NCBI GenBank assembly: GCA_030159075.1
Contig: BROG01000246.1
Coordinates: 310,001 to 374,000, forward strand
Reading direction: 5' to 3'
Source: Atrina japonica
Taxonomy: Eukaryota > Mollusca > Bivalvia > Pterioida > Pinnidae
Length of the DNA stretch: 64,000 bases
Position 1 is the stretch's first letter. The number at the start of each line of letters is the position of its first letter. Under the pieces are notes generated by a model. The model was not told the DNA's origin and did not search any database. It saw only the letters and a program-made list of their open reading frames with translations. Below are positions 10,931 through 22,134 of the stretch, piece after piece. A program made the position numbers and the translations under genes.

Positions 10931-11940
10931 AATTGTATACAGTAGACTTTGAAATATTAACAGCTATATACTACAGGGTATACATTTTATGGTCGCCAAT
11001 TTTATAGCCAAGATATTGGCTTTGGTCTAGTAAAATGTCACTCAAACTCGCCAATATGATGACTTAAGTTTTACGATGACCAGTTCACAGATTCACCTGA
11101 TGCAGAATTCTGCGTATATTAACCAATCATGTATCCAGTAGCACTCTTCAATTAATCAATTTCCTTTTTATCGGTAGTCAAACAGGACATATTTTTCTCG
11201 TAAACTACATACATATCATGTAATTCTAGACCGAATTCCAGACTGGAACTACATTTGAATTATGAAAATTTAATTTAATGAAAATAGAAATTATAATTAC
11301 ATATTAGAGCGATAAAATTTATGTAAATAAGTATGTCAATTATACTTAAGATAAAATCTTTAGGTAGGACTTTCAAATAAATTTGATGCAATGTGCTTTG
11401 GCATATTGATTTCAAACACATGAAATTACATTATAAATATAATAATCAGAGCTTGAGTTAGGGTGTGTATACAATAAAATTTGACAAAATATGCTAGGTC
11501 AACATCTTTTCAATGCATAACGAATACACAAACTAATTCCATATTTACAGTTCTCTTTTTCTAGGTATGTAAACCTCGCAAAAGTCTTGGTGTTAAAATG
11601 CTTCGATGCCATGCAAGTTTAGTGACAGGGAGAATAATCCTTGTTATCAAAGATAATTATTCAATTTTCTCTGCAACATGGCTCCACTTGAGAATATTAA
11701 TGTTACGTGTATAGTGGTAGCTTCTCTGCCACTAGAGTGGCAATGATACAAAAAAAAAAAAAAAAACAAAAACAATCATTGAGAAACTATACTGACAAAA
11801 GAGGAAGTACATTCCAAAATAAAACTTCAGCAAGTTACTGAAAAAAATTCTTGAAGAAATATTTTCCATGGATGTAGTACTAGTTGTGAACACGATTCAT
11901 GCTATTTACCAAAAACGAACTACACGTACAGTTACTGAAG
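10931..11940. other. Unassigned segment with one strong acceptor-like site
   Basis: No gene is supported. At 11548-11565 a pyrimidine tract ending TTCTCTTTTTCTAG would be a good plus-strand acceptor. Two downstream frames are open for 18 and 50 codons, but there is no donor and no recognised domain, so no exon is called. An A-rich run lies at 11752-11770. Confidence 0.35.
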
Positions 11941-12189
11941 CAGGGTTCAACATTAAGGTTTGTCCGGGACAAGTCCATTTTGTGTCCGGACAAGTAGATG
12001 TTACTTCTCACTTGTCCAAATGGACAAGTGAAATTTTTGAAGACAAAAATTAATTCAGTAAAGAACAAATAAAAAATCTTTAAATGTTTCACTTGATTTT
12101 CAGACAAGTCATTTTTGCATTCAGACAAGTAGATTTCAATACTACTTGTCCTGGAGTGGAAGTGGAAATTTCTTTTACTGTTGACCCCT
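11941..12189 (+). mobile_element. hAT-like MITE, about 249 bp
   Basis: The ends are inverted: CAGGGTTCAACATTAA on the left and CAGGGGTCAACAGTAA as reverse complement of the right. Inside are several copies of GGACAAGT in both orientations. The CAGGG start is characteristic of hAT elements. An 8-bp target duplication is not evident, so the family is tentative. Confidence 0.55.
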
Positions 12190-12274
12190 GCGAAAGAAAA
12201 TGAAGTATGTGGCTTAAACATATTTTTTTTAATAATCTATGCCTAGGCTAATAATGATATTTTTTGACACTTAT

Positions 12275-12324
12275 ACACTAAAGTACGATAATATTTAGCG
12301 TCGCTTATTATCGTACTTTAGTGT
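12275..12324. repeat. 50-bp near-perfect palindrome
   Basis: The 18-bp arm 12275-12292 (ACACTAAAGTACGATAAT) is the exact reverse complement of 12307-12324. The 14-nt centre contains AGCG-T-CGCT, which extends the stem. Pairing also continues outward with few mismatches (TGACA on the left against TGTCA on the right). It could be a hairpin RNA, a cruciform, or the residue of a small palindromic MITE. Confidence 0.8.
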
Positions 12325-12514
12325 ACAATTGTCATGGAGCCGTTATGAAATAATCAATTACACAAAAAACAGCATTTGAAAATAGAAATATTGCTGTGTT
12401 TATGATTTGTATTACAGTGTGAGCCCCTGAAATGGATTAAGGGCTCCAATAATGTGAACATTAGAAACCAACGGTTGGTTACTGAAATTTTTGTTCAGTT
12501 TAACGCTATACTTT

Positions 12515-12625
12515 AGATCTCTATGATACTGACATACACATTATGAAAATTTCTCTGTGACTGACATCTATGTACACAATATCTCCGTTATTACTGACAG
12601 CGATGTACTAAATATTTCTGATATC
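12515..12625 (+). repeat. Degenerate outliers of the 32-bp satellite
   Basis: GATCTCTATGATACTGACATA, then TCTCTGTGACTGACAT and TATCTCCGTTATTACTGACA, recall the 9162-10930 unit at about 32-bp spacing. Confidence 0.5.
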
Positions 12626-12774
12626 GGCAATTCTATAGCCCTACTGGAGTCACTTTAAATACTGAAACACTTCAAATACATTGAAATCAGTTAAAGATGG
12701 ATATTAGTGATCAACCAGAATCCTATATGACTGTTTGCTATGGAAACAAAACAACAAAACAGTCCCTCAATACA

Positions 12775-13095
12775 CTTGTAAAAATCATATGAAATCCATA
12801 TGTGGCACTTGTAATAATCATATGAAAATTCATATGTGACACATGTAATAATCATATGAAAATTCATCCTTGACATGTAATAATTATATGAAATTCATAC
12901 GTGGCACTAGTAAAAACCATATGAAATCCATACGTGGCACTAGCAAAAACCATATGAAATTCATGTGACACCTGTAATAATCATATGAAATTTATATGTC
13001 ATACGTGTAAATTCATATGAAATTCATAGGTAGCACTTACAAAAACCACATGAAATTAATGTGGCATTTGTAAAAATCATATGAAATTCGTGCTA
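12775..13095 (+). repeat. Short satellite, about 31-33 bp unit (CATATGAAATTCATATGTGG)
   Basis: About ten imperfect units of AATCATATGAAATTCATATG followed by TGGCACTTGT. Each unit holds one or two NdeI-like CATATG palindromes. Confidence 0.85.
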
Positions 13096-13980
13096 AAATA
13101 TTGCATACCATTTTATAAATGATTTTCATATGACTATTGATACGTGTCAACAAAAGAGCCTTAATTCATATATTTTCATGCCATTTAACATGATTTTCAG
13201 AACAAGACATGCATGGATATGGTATGCAGATATTATTATATTATATGCATGATTTTCATGCATATGAAACTCATGATATCCATATATAGAAAGTTCAGTA
13301 CAATACATACTGCCATATTTTTTTGTATAAGAAGCCCCCTCTCTATTAAATGCCCCCCTCCCCTCTTTTTGTCAAACGTTTCACTCACCACTTGTAATCT
13401 ATTTGTATTCTATCATTGCTATCTCTTCTTCAATATTGAATCAAAGTAAACAAGGCAGTCAAACACATTTACATCAGTTTTAATTCGCAGGCATTTCAAA
13501 AGGTTGAGAGTCGATATATAAAAGGAAACTTTGGGATTGTATCACTATTTAATCATTGCCTTGAACTGTATTTGTATGGTACGAATTCTCCAATGGTATC
13601 TTATTGTCAGACACTAATTTCTCGCTGCACCTGTATGAACAATATTTGTCTGGATTTTATGAATACATCATCTGTTTTTAAACAATAAAAGAAACATGTT
13701 ACACAAATTACGGTTGATAATCCAGTACAACCATGTACACACTAATCTTTCCATCATACTATCAAGCATTTCATCAAGCAATATATTGGATACATTCAGC
13801 CCCATGTGATAATTGACTTTTTTTTAACTTTGAAATCTTTCTTGCATGGAACCAAATTTCCTGATGATGATAAAAAAGGTGTTAACAGGCAAACTTTTTA
13901 ACATTACGGTGTAATTTTCTCTGGTTCCATTGAAACTCAAACCAACAAGCAGCAAGAGATGTCATGTATGATATTTTGTG
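13096..13980. other. Unassigned segment
   Basis: No gene is supported. The plus frame ending at the TAA near 13686 is open for about 82 codons and overlaps an AATAAA, but stop-free runs of this length are common by chance here and no domain is recognisable. Confidence 0.35.
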
Positions 13981-13981
13981 A

Positions 13982-14243
13982 ATTTTAAATAGCATTTTAC
14001 GCCACAGTCAACAATTTCTCAGTTATATGGTGTAAGCCAGTTTTTCACGGTGGAGGAGAGAACCTGGTTTCAAAGTATGATACCTGGGAAGAGACGACCA
14101 ACCTTTCGCAAGTAAACTGGCAGACTTTTTCACAAATACCAGCTTAGGTTCCAGTGGGGCTCAAACCTGTGCTGACCAGAAGTGAGAGACTTCATAGTTC
14201 AAAGGGCGATGCTCTACCCAAATGACTGCTACTGGGGTCCCTC
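13982..14243 (-). mobile_element. SINE-1 (tRNA-headed), reverse orientation
   Basis: Read on the minus strand this starts with a tRNA-like head (box B-like GGTTTGAGCC, and TCTCTCACTTCTGGTCAGC), continues through GCCAGTTTACTTGCGAAAGG and GAGAACCTGG-type body blocks, and ends in the family tail (TATATAACTGAG, TTGTTGACTGTGGCGTAAAA). Such SINEs are transcribed by RNA polymerase III and moved by a LINE in trans. The other copies in the window share head, body and tail. Confidence 0.8.
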
Positions 14244-14329
14244 ATATATAACATAAAGCCTTGTTCTCTTACCAAAGAGCTGTAGCCTTTAATAATTTTG
14301 TAAATTCATAATGTGTTTATATTTCTCTT

Positions 14330-14583
14330 CAGGGATTTTCCTCCCTCCTAAATTTTGGGTCCAAGGTATGAAAAATTGGGGAAATAATATATATGTACAG
14401 CATTTTAACTAAAACAGAAAAACTTTAAAAAGTTGAAACATTTGTTTGAAAATACTATATTCTTTACTTTGAAATTCTGAATTAGGAATTTATTAATATT
14501 ATTCTTGGAAAATACAAGCCATTTTGGCATTAGGAATGCCAGGTCCTGTAATCGGACCCAAAATCGCCCTAGGAAAATCCCTG
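14330..14583 (+). mobile_element. MITE of the CAGGGATTTTCC family, uninterrupted copy
   Basis: 254-bp element with ends CAGGGATTTTCCTCCCTCC and, as reverse complement of the right end, CAGGGATTTTCCTAGGGCG, followed by TTTTGGGTCC on both sides. It is the intact relative of the element at 3917-5284. Confidence 0.85.
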
Positions 14584-14897
14584 ATCTTGCATGGCAAAAA
14601 TTGATATCATATGTTCACAAGGAGAGGTACTTGTTCTATGTTGAACATAATGTGTAACCAATCCATTGTGTTTAATGCAATAAATACTGTACACCTGAAA
14701 TTTTTTGCCCCTGGTAATTTTCGCCCTTTTATGTCAGAAAAGATATTCACCTTGTCTTAAAATCGCCCTAAATCACCATAGTCTCTTTTGATGAGGAATG
14801 CCTATGCTTCAGTTAATTAGCTTGAAAATTCTGCCTTCATTTCAAACTTGCCCTCTCAATTTTAAGGGCAAAAATTAAATGGGAGTATACAGTATGT
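14584..14897. other. Unassigned AT-rich segment
   Basis: A block near 14697-14890 (TTTTTGCCCCTGGTAATTTT and AATTTTAAGGGCAAAAATT) looks like a weak inverted repeat and may be another small MITE. Nothing coding. Confidence 0.3.
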
Positions 14898-15059
14898 TTA
14901 AATCATCAACCCTTGAGGTCACATTTGGACCTGTCCATTTCAAAGAATGGTTAAGTACACTGTCAGAATTCAGGGGTGTATGATTTAGAATAAAGAATTT
15001 ACAACAATTTTACAAGCAATATGAACTTGTTCACTCCTGTATGACAGCAGACCATACTA

Positions 15060-15991
15060 CAGTCGAACTTGGTTATAATGAAATTGTGGGGACCTTGAAT
15101 TTTATTTCAAATTAACCGAATTTCAATGTATTTTGTTAAGAGATGTTTTGTATAGAATTCAAGCAGTAATTACACTCATGTTTAGGACATAAAAGAAAGC
15201 ATAACTATCAATTATTTACATTTTATTGTACTTCATTTACAGAAAATGAACAACACACGGATAACTTACTTTTTAGAAGAAAAATCTGTTATTTTACACA
15301 ATTTTCTTTCGACATTTGCTACGAAGGAATCTAGATGATCTACGAATGAGAACAACTTATCGGGAACGTCGGCCTGACTTTGGAAGAAAGCATACACTGT
15401 CAGTTTCAGGGAAAACTCTGACGACTGAACAGCTGTAAATATTGTGTCGTAATTCTTTTAACGATTTCCGTTAATGTGCTAGGATTAATTCCATAATCTT
15501 TCGCAATTTCAGTTTTGGATTTCATCTTTTTATCCACGGCTTGTATAATTTCGTATTTTTCATCAATGGTCAATTGTTTACATTTTCTCGGAGTTGCCAT
15601 CATGCGATGGTAACCCAATAAATTCTTTTTAATGAATAAAGACAAACAACAAACAAAATATTACACTTGTATTTTACTCAGCAAAAGTGTTCATACACCT
15701 GTATTTGGGTCTTTAACTGGAGTTCATTCACCTGTGACAAACCTGTATCAGAGACAAGGACAATCTTCTACTTCAAATTAACCATTATCAAATCAACTCA
15801 TTAAGTGTTCACTGGACCTTGTAATTCAATTCAATTCAAATAACCCGATTTTTCAATCAGAGTGATTTCAAATTAAACAAGTTTTTTTTAGCATAGGAGC
15901 TATCGGTATATTAGGGGAATTTCATTTCATTTCAAACTACATGTAACCAATTTTTCAAATTAAGCGAGTTCAAAGTATGCGAGTTCGACTG
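15060..15991 (-). mobile_element. Tigger/pogo-like DNA transposon, internally deleted
   Basis: Ends are CAGTCGAACTTGGTTATAAT and, as reverse complement of the right, CAGTCGAACTCGCATACTTT, with the subterminal TTTCAAATTAA inverted on both sides. TA duplications flank it (15058-15059 and 15992-15993). The uninterrupted relative at 49536-49742 shows the empty site CATAC-TA-TTTATTG. At 932 bp it is shorter than a typical full-length Tigger (about 2.4 kb), with only the two ends of a transposase left. Confidence 0.88.
15266..15645 (-). pseudogene. Remnant of Tigger/pogo-type transposase (CENP-B-like)
   Basis: The minus strand from 15645 encodes MATPRKCKQLTIDEKYEIIQ, followed by KSKTEIAKDYGI and NPSTLTEIVK. 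This is the N-terminal CENP-B/psq-type helix-turn-helix that binds the element's ends. The frame then leaves the family, and at about 15266-15365 the strand encodes FVDHLDSFVANVERK and KITDFSSKK followed by a stop, which resembles the acidic-to-basic C-terminus ending ITDFF in Tigger proteins. The DDE catalytic core between them is missing, so the protein cannot be active. Confidence 0.75.
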
Positions 15992-16043
15992 TATTTATTG
16001 ATCTGGGTGAGTCTAAATGTGACCACAGGGGTTGATGTATTAA

Positions 16044-16329
16044 ACGTGAGCTCTAGCCACAGCTGCCCCCTAACTTACCATACAACACAAAATAGACATG
16101 GTATGACCTGTTCTCTGTACTAGATACTAACAAAGATTACAATCATTAACAGCTATAGATCTTATGAACATAAAATATACATTAACAATTTGGAACATTA
16201 CTCCAACATTAGTGAATGAAATTACTCTATTGAGAAACGTAAAATTAAGTGAATGATGATGTTCACCAATGACTTAAATCCCAACAGTCCGGATGTTAAT
16301 AGGAATATTGATACTTTACACAGCAGAAG
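16044..16329. other. Unassigned segment upstream of the signal-peptide exon candidate
   Basis: No repeat family recognised. If 16330 is a true start, this would hold the promoter or 5' UTR. No convincing TATA box is seen. Confidence 0.3.
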
Positions 16330-16390
16330 ATGACAGCGGTCTCTCATCTGCTAACAGCAGTCTCTCTTCTACTACAGCATGGAGCTAAAA
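16330..16390 (+). CDS. Possible first coding exon: signal peptide of a secreted or membrane protein
   Basis: An ATG with A at -3 opens a short frame encoding MTAVSHLLTAVSLLLQHGAK. This is a short N-region followed by a hydrophobic Ala/Val/Leu core, the shape of an ER signal peptide. The frame runs into a perfect donor: the exon ends AAAA and the intron begins GTAAGTCA, leaving phase 1. Phase-1 introns after signal-peptide exons are usual in animal extracellular proteins. An acceptor-like TTTACACAG sits just before CAGAAGATG, so the exon could have an upstream non-coding part. No downstream exon could be identified in the window, and the mature protein is unknown. The nearest coherent element upstream is the MITE ending at 16039. 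Confidence 0.38.
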
Positions 16391-17039
16391 GTAAGTCAAC
16401 TATCGCCATTTTCCTATACCTTTTTATATCAAAATTTAATAAATCGACCTTTTTTTAAATACCTGCCACAAAGTAATGCTTGCATCAATTCTTGTCAAAA
16501 CTTGCATACTAAATATAAAAATGTCTATTCATCATCATCTGATATTAAGTTTTAAACTACTTTGAAACTTCATTTTTGAGAAGAAACAATTTGTCTTTGC
16601 AGTAATAGTATTTCGTTGACGCCACTTATGATGAACAAAGAAGAAAAGGTCGCTTCAAATTTTGCTAAAAATGTCACTTACAAATACTTGCAGTTTTCAT
16701 GAAAACAAATTGCCAAATTTCAACCAATTTAGAAAGATAGTCCATAGTTTTCAACAAAAATGTGCAAAAATTTACAAGATTTCATTAAGTACGGTATATA
16801 AGTTTGGCCAATTATTTTTAAAAAGTTCATTTAGCATAGAAAGCTGTGAAGAAAATGCTTTAGTTGACTCACTTTTGGCACCATACTGTATCACATATCA
16901 TTAATGTTGTGTAGCATGGCAACTTCTCTTAAATACAAGCAATACACATTAGTATTTCCCACCTACAGACACATCTTGGACTGGTCTAAAACATAATTCT
17001 CTCCAAACATTTGATAAATGGCCATTAAGAACTGTGGTG
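16391..17039. other. Unassigned segment downstream of the exon candidate
   Basis: Would be the first intron. An 80-codon plus frame at 16662-16904 has no recognisable domain and no good splice signals. Confidence 0.35.
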
Positions 17040-17830
<791 letters not shown>

Positions 17831-17839
17831 CATAGATAA

Positions 17840-18145
17840 ACAAGATGTGTGTGTGTGAAACACAAATGCCCCTGGTCCCAACAAATTTCTGGCAAAATAT
17901 TGCAATGTCCTACATTTTGAACCCACCCGACCCCAGGGTATGTGATGACAGTGAAGTGTGAGCAACCCTTAGATGAACTTACAGTCTGAGTTTGGTTACT
18001 GTATCACAATCCAAACTTGAAATATTGCACTTTATATGTAAGCAGGACGAAATTACGAACATACAGACACACAAACAGACAGACGGACGGACAGACGATC
18101 AAACATTAGATGCCCTGGCAGACCTTTCAGGCCGTGGGCATAAAA
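17840..18145 (+). repeat. Dispersed repeat ending GGCATAAAA
   Basis: The block begins AAGATGTGTGTGTGTGAAAC and ACAAATGCCCCTGGTCCCA, contains ACAGACAGACGGACGGACAG, and ends TTTCAGGCCGTGGGCATAAA. A similar 3' portion (GGACGCACAGATGGACGTTC, then GGGGACATAAAAA) is at 24415-24510. Repeats of this design are common in molluscan genomes as I recall them. The mechanism of spread is not evident from the sequence. Confidence 0.45.
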
Positions 18146-19384
18146 TGTTCAATTCTAATAGAAACAGTTTCTTTGATCTACATGCATATGATAAAACGGA
18201 TCGGAAGTTTTTTTTTTACATTAGATGCATATACAATATGGTAGTGCTTTTCTCAACTACAGAAAAAAAATAACCCCAATTTCCCAAATCTGACTGTCCC
18301 CCAACACCAACCCCCCCCCCCCCAAAAAAAAAATTCCAAAAATATTCACACTATTAAAAATCAGCCACAAAGAATTCTCATTGATTTTATAGAATGTAAT
18401 CATAATGGATTTCATCTCTGCTGATTATTTTCAATAATTATATCAATTTTCAATTTTATCTGTAAATCTATATTTTGAAGATATAATCTCATAACCAAAT
18501 TATTTTAAAAAAAAACAACAATAAATTAAAATGTTATACATTAATTCAACCATCGGCATCTTACCTCAGTCAATGGAATACCAGTGCACTAATAAGTGTA
18601 GTTATACATCGTATCCCACACGTACCGGACTTTCACTACTGAGCCGGACCGAGATGATATTGTTTTTGACAAAAACACCTTTACACGATTACCTGGGCCA
18701 GGTGTCTCTTAATATTTACTAAGGTAATAATATCGGCAATTATATTGAACTGATTGCTATACAAGTCCATTTACAAAGGATGTGATCAATCTTATTCCAT
18801 CAAGAATCGTTGTGTGTCCCGTGAAATACCATATTTATTATGGCGCGACAATGAGCTACTTTATTTATCCATCATATAATGGCAATGTTTACCTGCAGAA
18901 ATTTTTACCTGTGACAAAATGTGAAATCGACATGAATATAATAGAGTTTTATTACAGAAGCACAGTAATAAGGGAAAATGTCTTTGTTCTATGTGGTATT
19001 TACTTAATTGTGGAATAATTAATAATGGTACCTTTGATAATATCAATGTTCATTTATGGTGACATTTTCTTTTACATTCCAAGAACAATGGGCTTGCATG
19101 GATATAACAACAGCTTTTGGGTGAGGTGCCAAAATTTTTAACTTGAGCTTTGAACCCCGGGGCTGATAATTTTCTTTCAGCTGCTTGGGTCAAAGACTTT
19201 TTCATTAAATTAAGCCTGTGTCCAGTCTTCTAACATTGGGGTCCAATCACAATATCTGAATTGAGATAAATACAGCTTGTATTGAGAGTTAACTTTGACA
19301 AAGCCCTGTGAATGTGATAGTATCTCTTTTTTAAATGCCTTTATCCTGCATTAATCATATTAATATATTTTCCATTGCTGTCAA
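18146..19384. other. Unassigned AT-rich segment
   Basis: Contains runs of C and A near 18309-18330. The small frames at 18531-18722 and 18782-19018 lack domains and good splice sites. Confidence 0.35.
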
Positions 19385-19503
19385 TGTCTCTACACTAAAT
19401 CGGGATTATTTTTTTCATCAAATTGGGAAAAATCATATGTATTTTCACATTGGAAAAGGGAACAAATATCGACCCCATGGAAACAATAGAAAATTAAAGG
19501 CCT
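19385..19503 (+). mobile_element. Fragment related to the CAGG...AAATTGGGAAAA MITEs
   Basis: CAAATTGGGAAAAATC, CACATTGGAAAAGGGAAC and GACCCCATGGAAACAATAGA followed by AAGGCCTG parallel the right half of the element at 31321-31595. Confidence 0.4.
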
Positions 19504-20230
19504 GAATGCAGGCATACATGAAAGTGACGTGTCCGGAGGACATCATGGTACATGTGAGTCGTCTCTCACACCCCCCCCCCCCCCCCACAGGTAATCCTTT
19601 TTCTCTTTCCAAGCAAGTGCAGGAGCTATAAAAACATTTCAACATAACGAGGATAAAATCCCTCAACAGAGCTAGTCTGTGTATTACTATGTAAACAAAA
19701 ACCGCAAACGTTACAGCTGACAGAGGATTCTTTATAGTGATAAAAAAAACTAGACATTTGTTATGCATTATTCTGTCTGGGGAATCCATCAAAAATCATG
19801 ATTTATACGACGATAATAAATAATATTATGACATCTAAGCAGTGGTAATAAGCAATCTGATAACGATGGCACCGTCGTTATGATACGCAGAGAGTTCAAT
19901 TAATTATTTCAAGGTATTTCTCGCATCACGCAATATTTACCAATTTTCTAGTAACGAATAATCCATTATTTCTTAATTTGATATATCATTTTTTTTTATT
20001 TGCTCTCTCTATGAGCTATAGTTTGGAGAGAGTAAATAAATAGTTAACATGATGTCCGCCATGTTAGGATAATTTTCAAAAATGATGTGGTAAATTAATT
20101 CATTGGTGTTTTGTTTACCATTCATTCAGTTATAATGAATACAGGAAAAGACCACAGGCATTCTGGGAATAAACGAGTAAATGTCTCCACCTAAAGCTCT
20201 ATCAAGGCTATGAATCTATGTCAACTCTTA
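19504..20230. other. Unassigned segment with homopolymer C and a short palindrome
   Basis: A run of about 17 C lies near 19570-19586. ATAACGATGGCACCGTCGTTAT near 19859-19880 is palindromic apart from one base pair. The minus strand at about 20062 reads AACATGGCGGACATC, a YY1-like ATGGCGG context, but the frame closes after 17 codons. Confidence 0.35.
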
Positions 20231-20235
20231 CCCCG

Positions 20236-20512
20236 ACAGAATAGCTCAGTTGATAAGAGCACCAGATCTTCAAAATGATGGTCCCTGGCTCGATCCCCAA
20301 TTGTGCCAGATTTTCAGAGGTGAATGCCAATGTGCAGTTTGATACCTTCCTCAGATTGTACAAGTGTTTAAGTAGCACTTAAAAGCCCTTGGAAGTGTAG
20401 ACTGGCACTTAAAAAGTCATTAGCAATATGAACCACTGAGGAAGGACACGGACACCCATCTCTAGGTCTGCCTCACAGGGACAACGTCTCGAGTGGCAAG
20501 GGCTTTAATAAG
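20236..20512 (+). mobile_element. SINE-2 (tRNA-headed)
   Basis: The head ATAGCTCAGTTGATAAGAGC (box A) and GGCTCGATCCCC (box B) is tRNA-like. It is followed by a body with TTCAGAGGTGAATGCC and, near the end, GCCTCACAGGGACAACGTC. A second head-only copy is at 40628-40725. Confidence 0.7.
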
Positions 20513-20524
20513 TTAGTCATGCTG

Positions 20525-20674
20525 GGGCTCGTTTTACAAAAAGTCTTAAGTCCTAAATCCTAAGTCTTAGTCCTAATTGTCATGGGACTGACCAATCAGC
20601 GATGCGTTGCCATGGTAGTTAGGACTAAAAGTAAGGATTTAGGTCACATAGGACCTTTTGTAAAACGGGCAGCA
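20525..20674. mobile_element. Palindromic MITE, about 150 bp
   Basis: The left end GCTCGTTTTACAAAAAGTC is inverted at the right as GGACCTTTTGTAAAACGGGC, and the inner CTAAATCCTAAGTCTTAGTC mirrors GGACTAAAAGTAAGGATTTA. The centre holds GACCAATCAGCGATG and GTTGCCATGG. The design matches short palindromic MITEs widespread in aquatic animals. Confidence 0.75.
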
Positions 20675-20679
20675 GCTCG

Positions 20680-21455
20680 TTAAATCAAGCCAAGCAGAAG
20701 CAGCTATGTTGATTCAAGGTGAAAAGATGCTGCAGTTCATAAATACGCTCTAACAATCCAGACATCGAAAAAAAAACCCACAACAAATGCTCCTTTGAGT
20801 GACTTAATACTTCACCAAAATCTGCAAGTCCCTTTGAAAGTTTCTTGTGACAATCTTCAAACGTCCATTTACAGATTAAGTCAAATATATAATGTTTGGA
20901 AATTGATTTTGGTAAAATGATAGACATCTGGAAAACAAACTTTAAAACAGGCATTATATATGGGCCTCAAGTTAAATAGCTTAGTAACAGAGTAGTCTCC
21001 CCTTGACAATCCCATCAAATGCTTTTGACAGCTTGTTTAATAAAACCAACAGAGCACTCAGACCCCCATGAGAGGTATGTGTGTTATTCATCTTTGATAA
21101 AAACTGAGATTTCCTTTGGGATCTACATCCAGAACTCAGTATTTTCCTGATTTTCTTTTCCAAGCTTGACACATTGTTATAGTTTCAAAGCATCATTGTC
21201 TATAACCCATTTGTCATGTTTTTGGACATAAAAGAAAAAATTAGGTAGGAATATATTAATGTCAATACAACATCAATTTCACATAAAAATTCTGACTTAA
21301 GCTTATGACTTGGGCAGCAATGAAGCGTGATTCTACAATAAAAATAGTACTGACTTAAGTCACCGATTTCAAATGCCAAAAAATGATGTAGGAAGTAGGA
21401 CATAAGGTCAAGATGTTCCAATTTACAGTACCTTGAAATCCAAAGTACCACTTAA
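20680..21455. other. Unassigned AT-rich segment
   Basis: Minus-strand frames at 20685-20954, 20981-21172 and 21200-21451 carry no recognisable domain. No repeat family was matched here. Confidence 0.35.
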
Positions 21456-21822
21456 AGAGGCATTTAGCTGTGTTTTTTTTTTTTCAATTTATTTTTTCTT
21501 ATTTACTACTTAGATTGATATACAATAACAAAAAAAGAGATCACACAGAGATAAGAATCCTTTAATTAATATATACTATGTGAATATTGTTTGAGAAACC
21601 CAGGTTTGACACTTTTTGACTAACTCAACCTTACTATTGAGTATCACGTACACTGGACCTGACCTTATTTCTACAAAATATATAGGAATATAAGATTTTT
21701 AAGCCTATGTATAGCTCTTATTTGTTATTGTACATTAAGCACAAGTAGTAAAAGTAGAAAAATATCAAAATAATTTTTTTTTTTTTTTTTTTTCTGGTAA
21801 ATACAGCTCATGTCCTTTTAAG
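21456..21822 (+). mobile_element. Foldback-type MITE (GGGCATTAGCTGT family)
   Basis: Ends are GGCATTTAGCTGTGTTTTT and, as reverse complement of the right, GGACATGAGCTGTATTTAC. The right half (CTGGACCTGACCTTATTTC, ATATATAGGAATATAAGATT, ACATTAAGCACAAGTAGTAA) is the inverse of the left half of other copies, so the full family has arms of roughly 150 bp. Confidence 0.75.
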
Positions 21823-22134
21823 AACTTTTTAAATTTTTTTAATTAGATCTGAATGGGTAATGTATTAATGTAGGTTCTATATTTACAAAATTTTACAACC
21901 TTTCTGTACTCTCCACAGCAAAGTAATACAAAATTGTTTAGAAATAGTCATGTTTTGCCCTGAACTGTTTTCACTGTTTTGATTGCTTTTTATCACTTTT
22001 TCATTTTTGTTGTTAAATCTTTGTTCGTTTTGTTGTTGTTGTTGTATCTTTATAAGAATCTGTTGTTGTTATGGTTGTTTTTATGCTGTTTTATTATTTT
22101 CTTGTTGTTGTAATTATTTTATTTTTTTATTATC

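Larger units (their letters stand above)
14902..16039 (+). mobile_element. Long TTAA-flanked MITE, split by a Tigger-like element
   Basis: Flanked by TTAA at 14898-14901 and 16040-16043. The left end ATCATCAACCC is inverted at the right as GGGGTTGATGTA. The body matches the intact 207-bp copy at 49536-49742 (CCATTTCAAAGAATGGTTAA, GAACTTGTTCACTCCTG, then TTTATTGATCTGGGTGAGTC) apart from an insert of 932 bp at 15060-15991. Confidence 0.85.

Noticed and set aside
11566..11714. Exon after a strong acceptor TTCTCTTTTTCTAG
   Set aside because: Two competing frames, no donor, no homology; could be a terminal exon but evidence is too thin.
13440..13686. 82-codon stop-free plus frame with several Cys codons ending at an AATAAA
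   Set aside because: Stop-free runs of this size are expected many times in 64 kb this AT-rich; no domain and no good upstream splice context.
19445..19792. 115-codon minus-strand frame crossing a poly-C run
   Set aside because: Glycine run comes from homopolymer C; overlaps a MITE fragment; no domain.
20045..20070. Minus-strand ATGGCGGACATC as a gene start
   Set aside because: Frame closes after 17 codons without a donor; the same ATGGCGG string also occurs inside the Tc1/mariner terminal repeat near 29464, so it is not specific to genes here.
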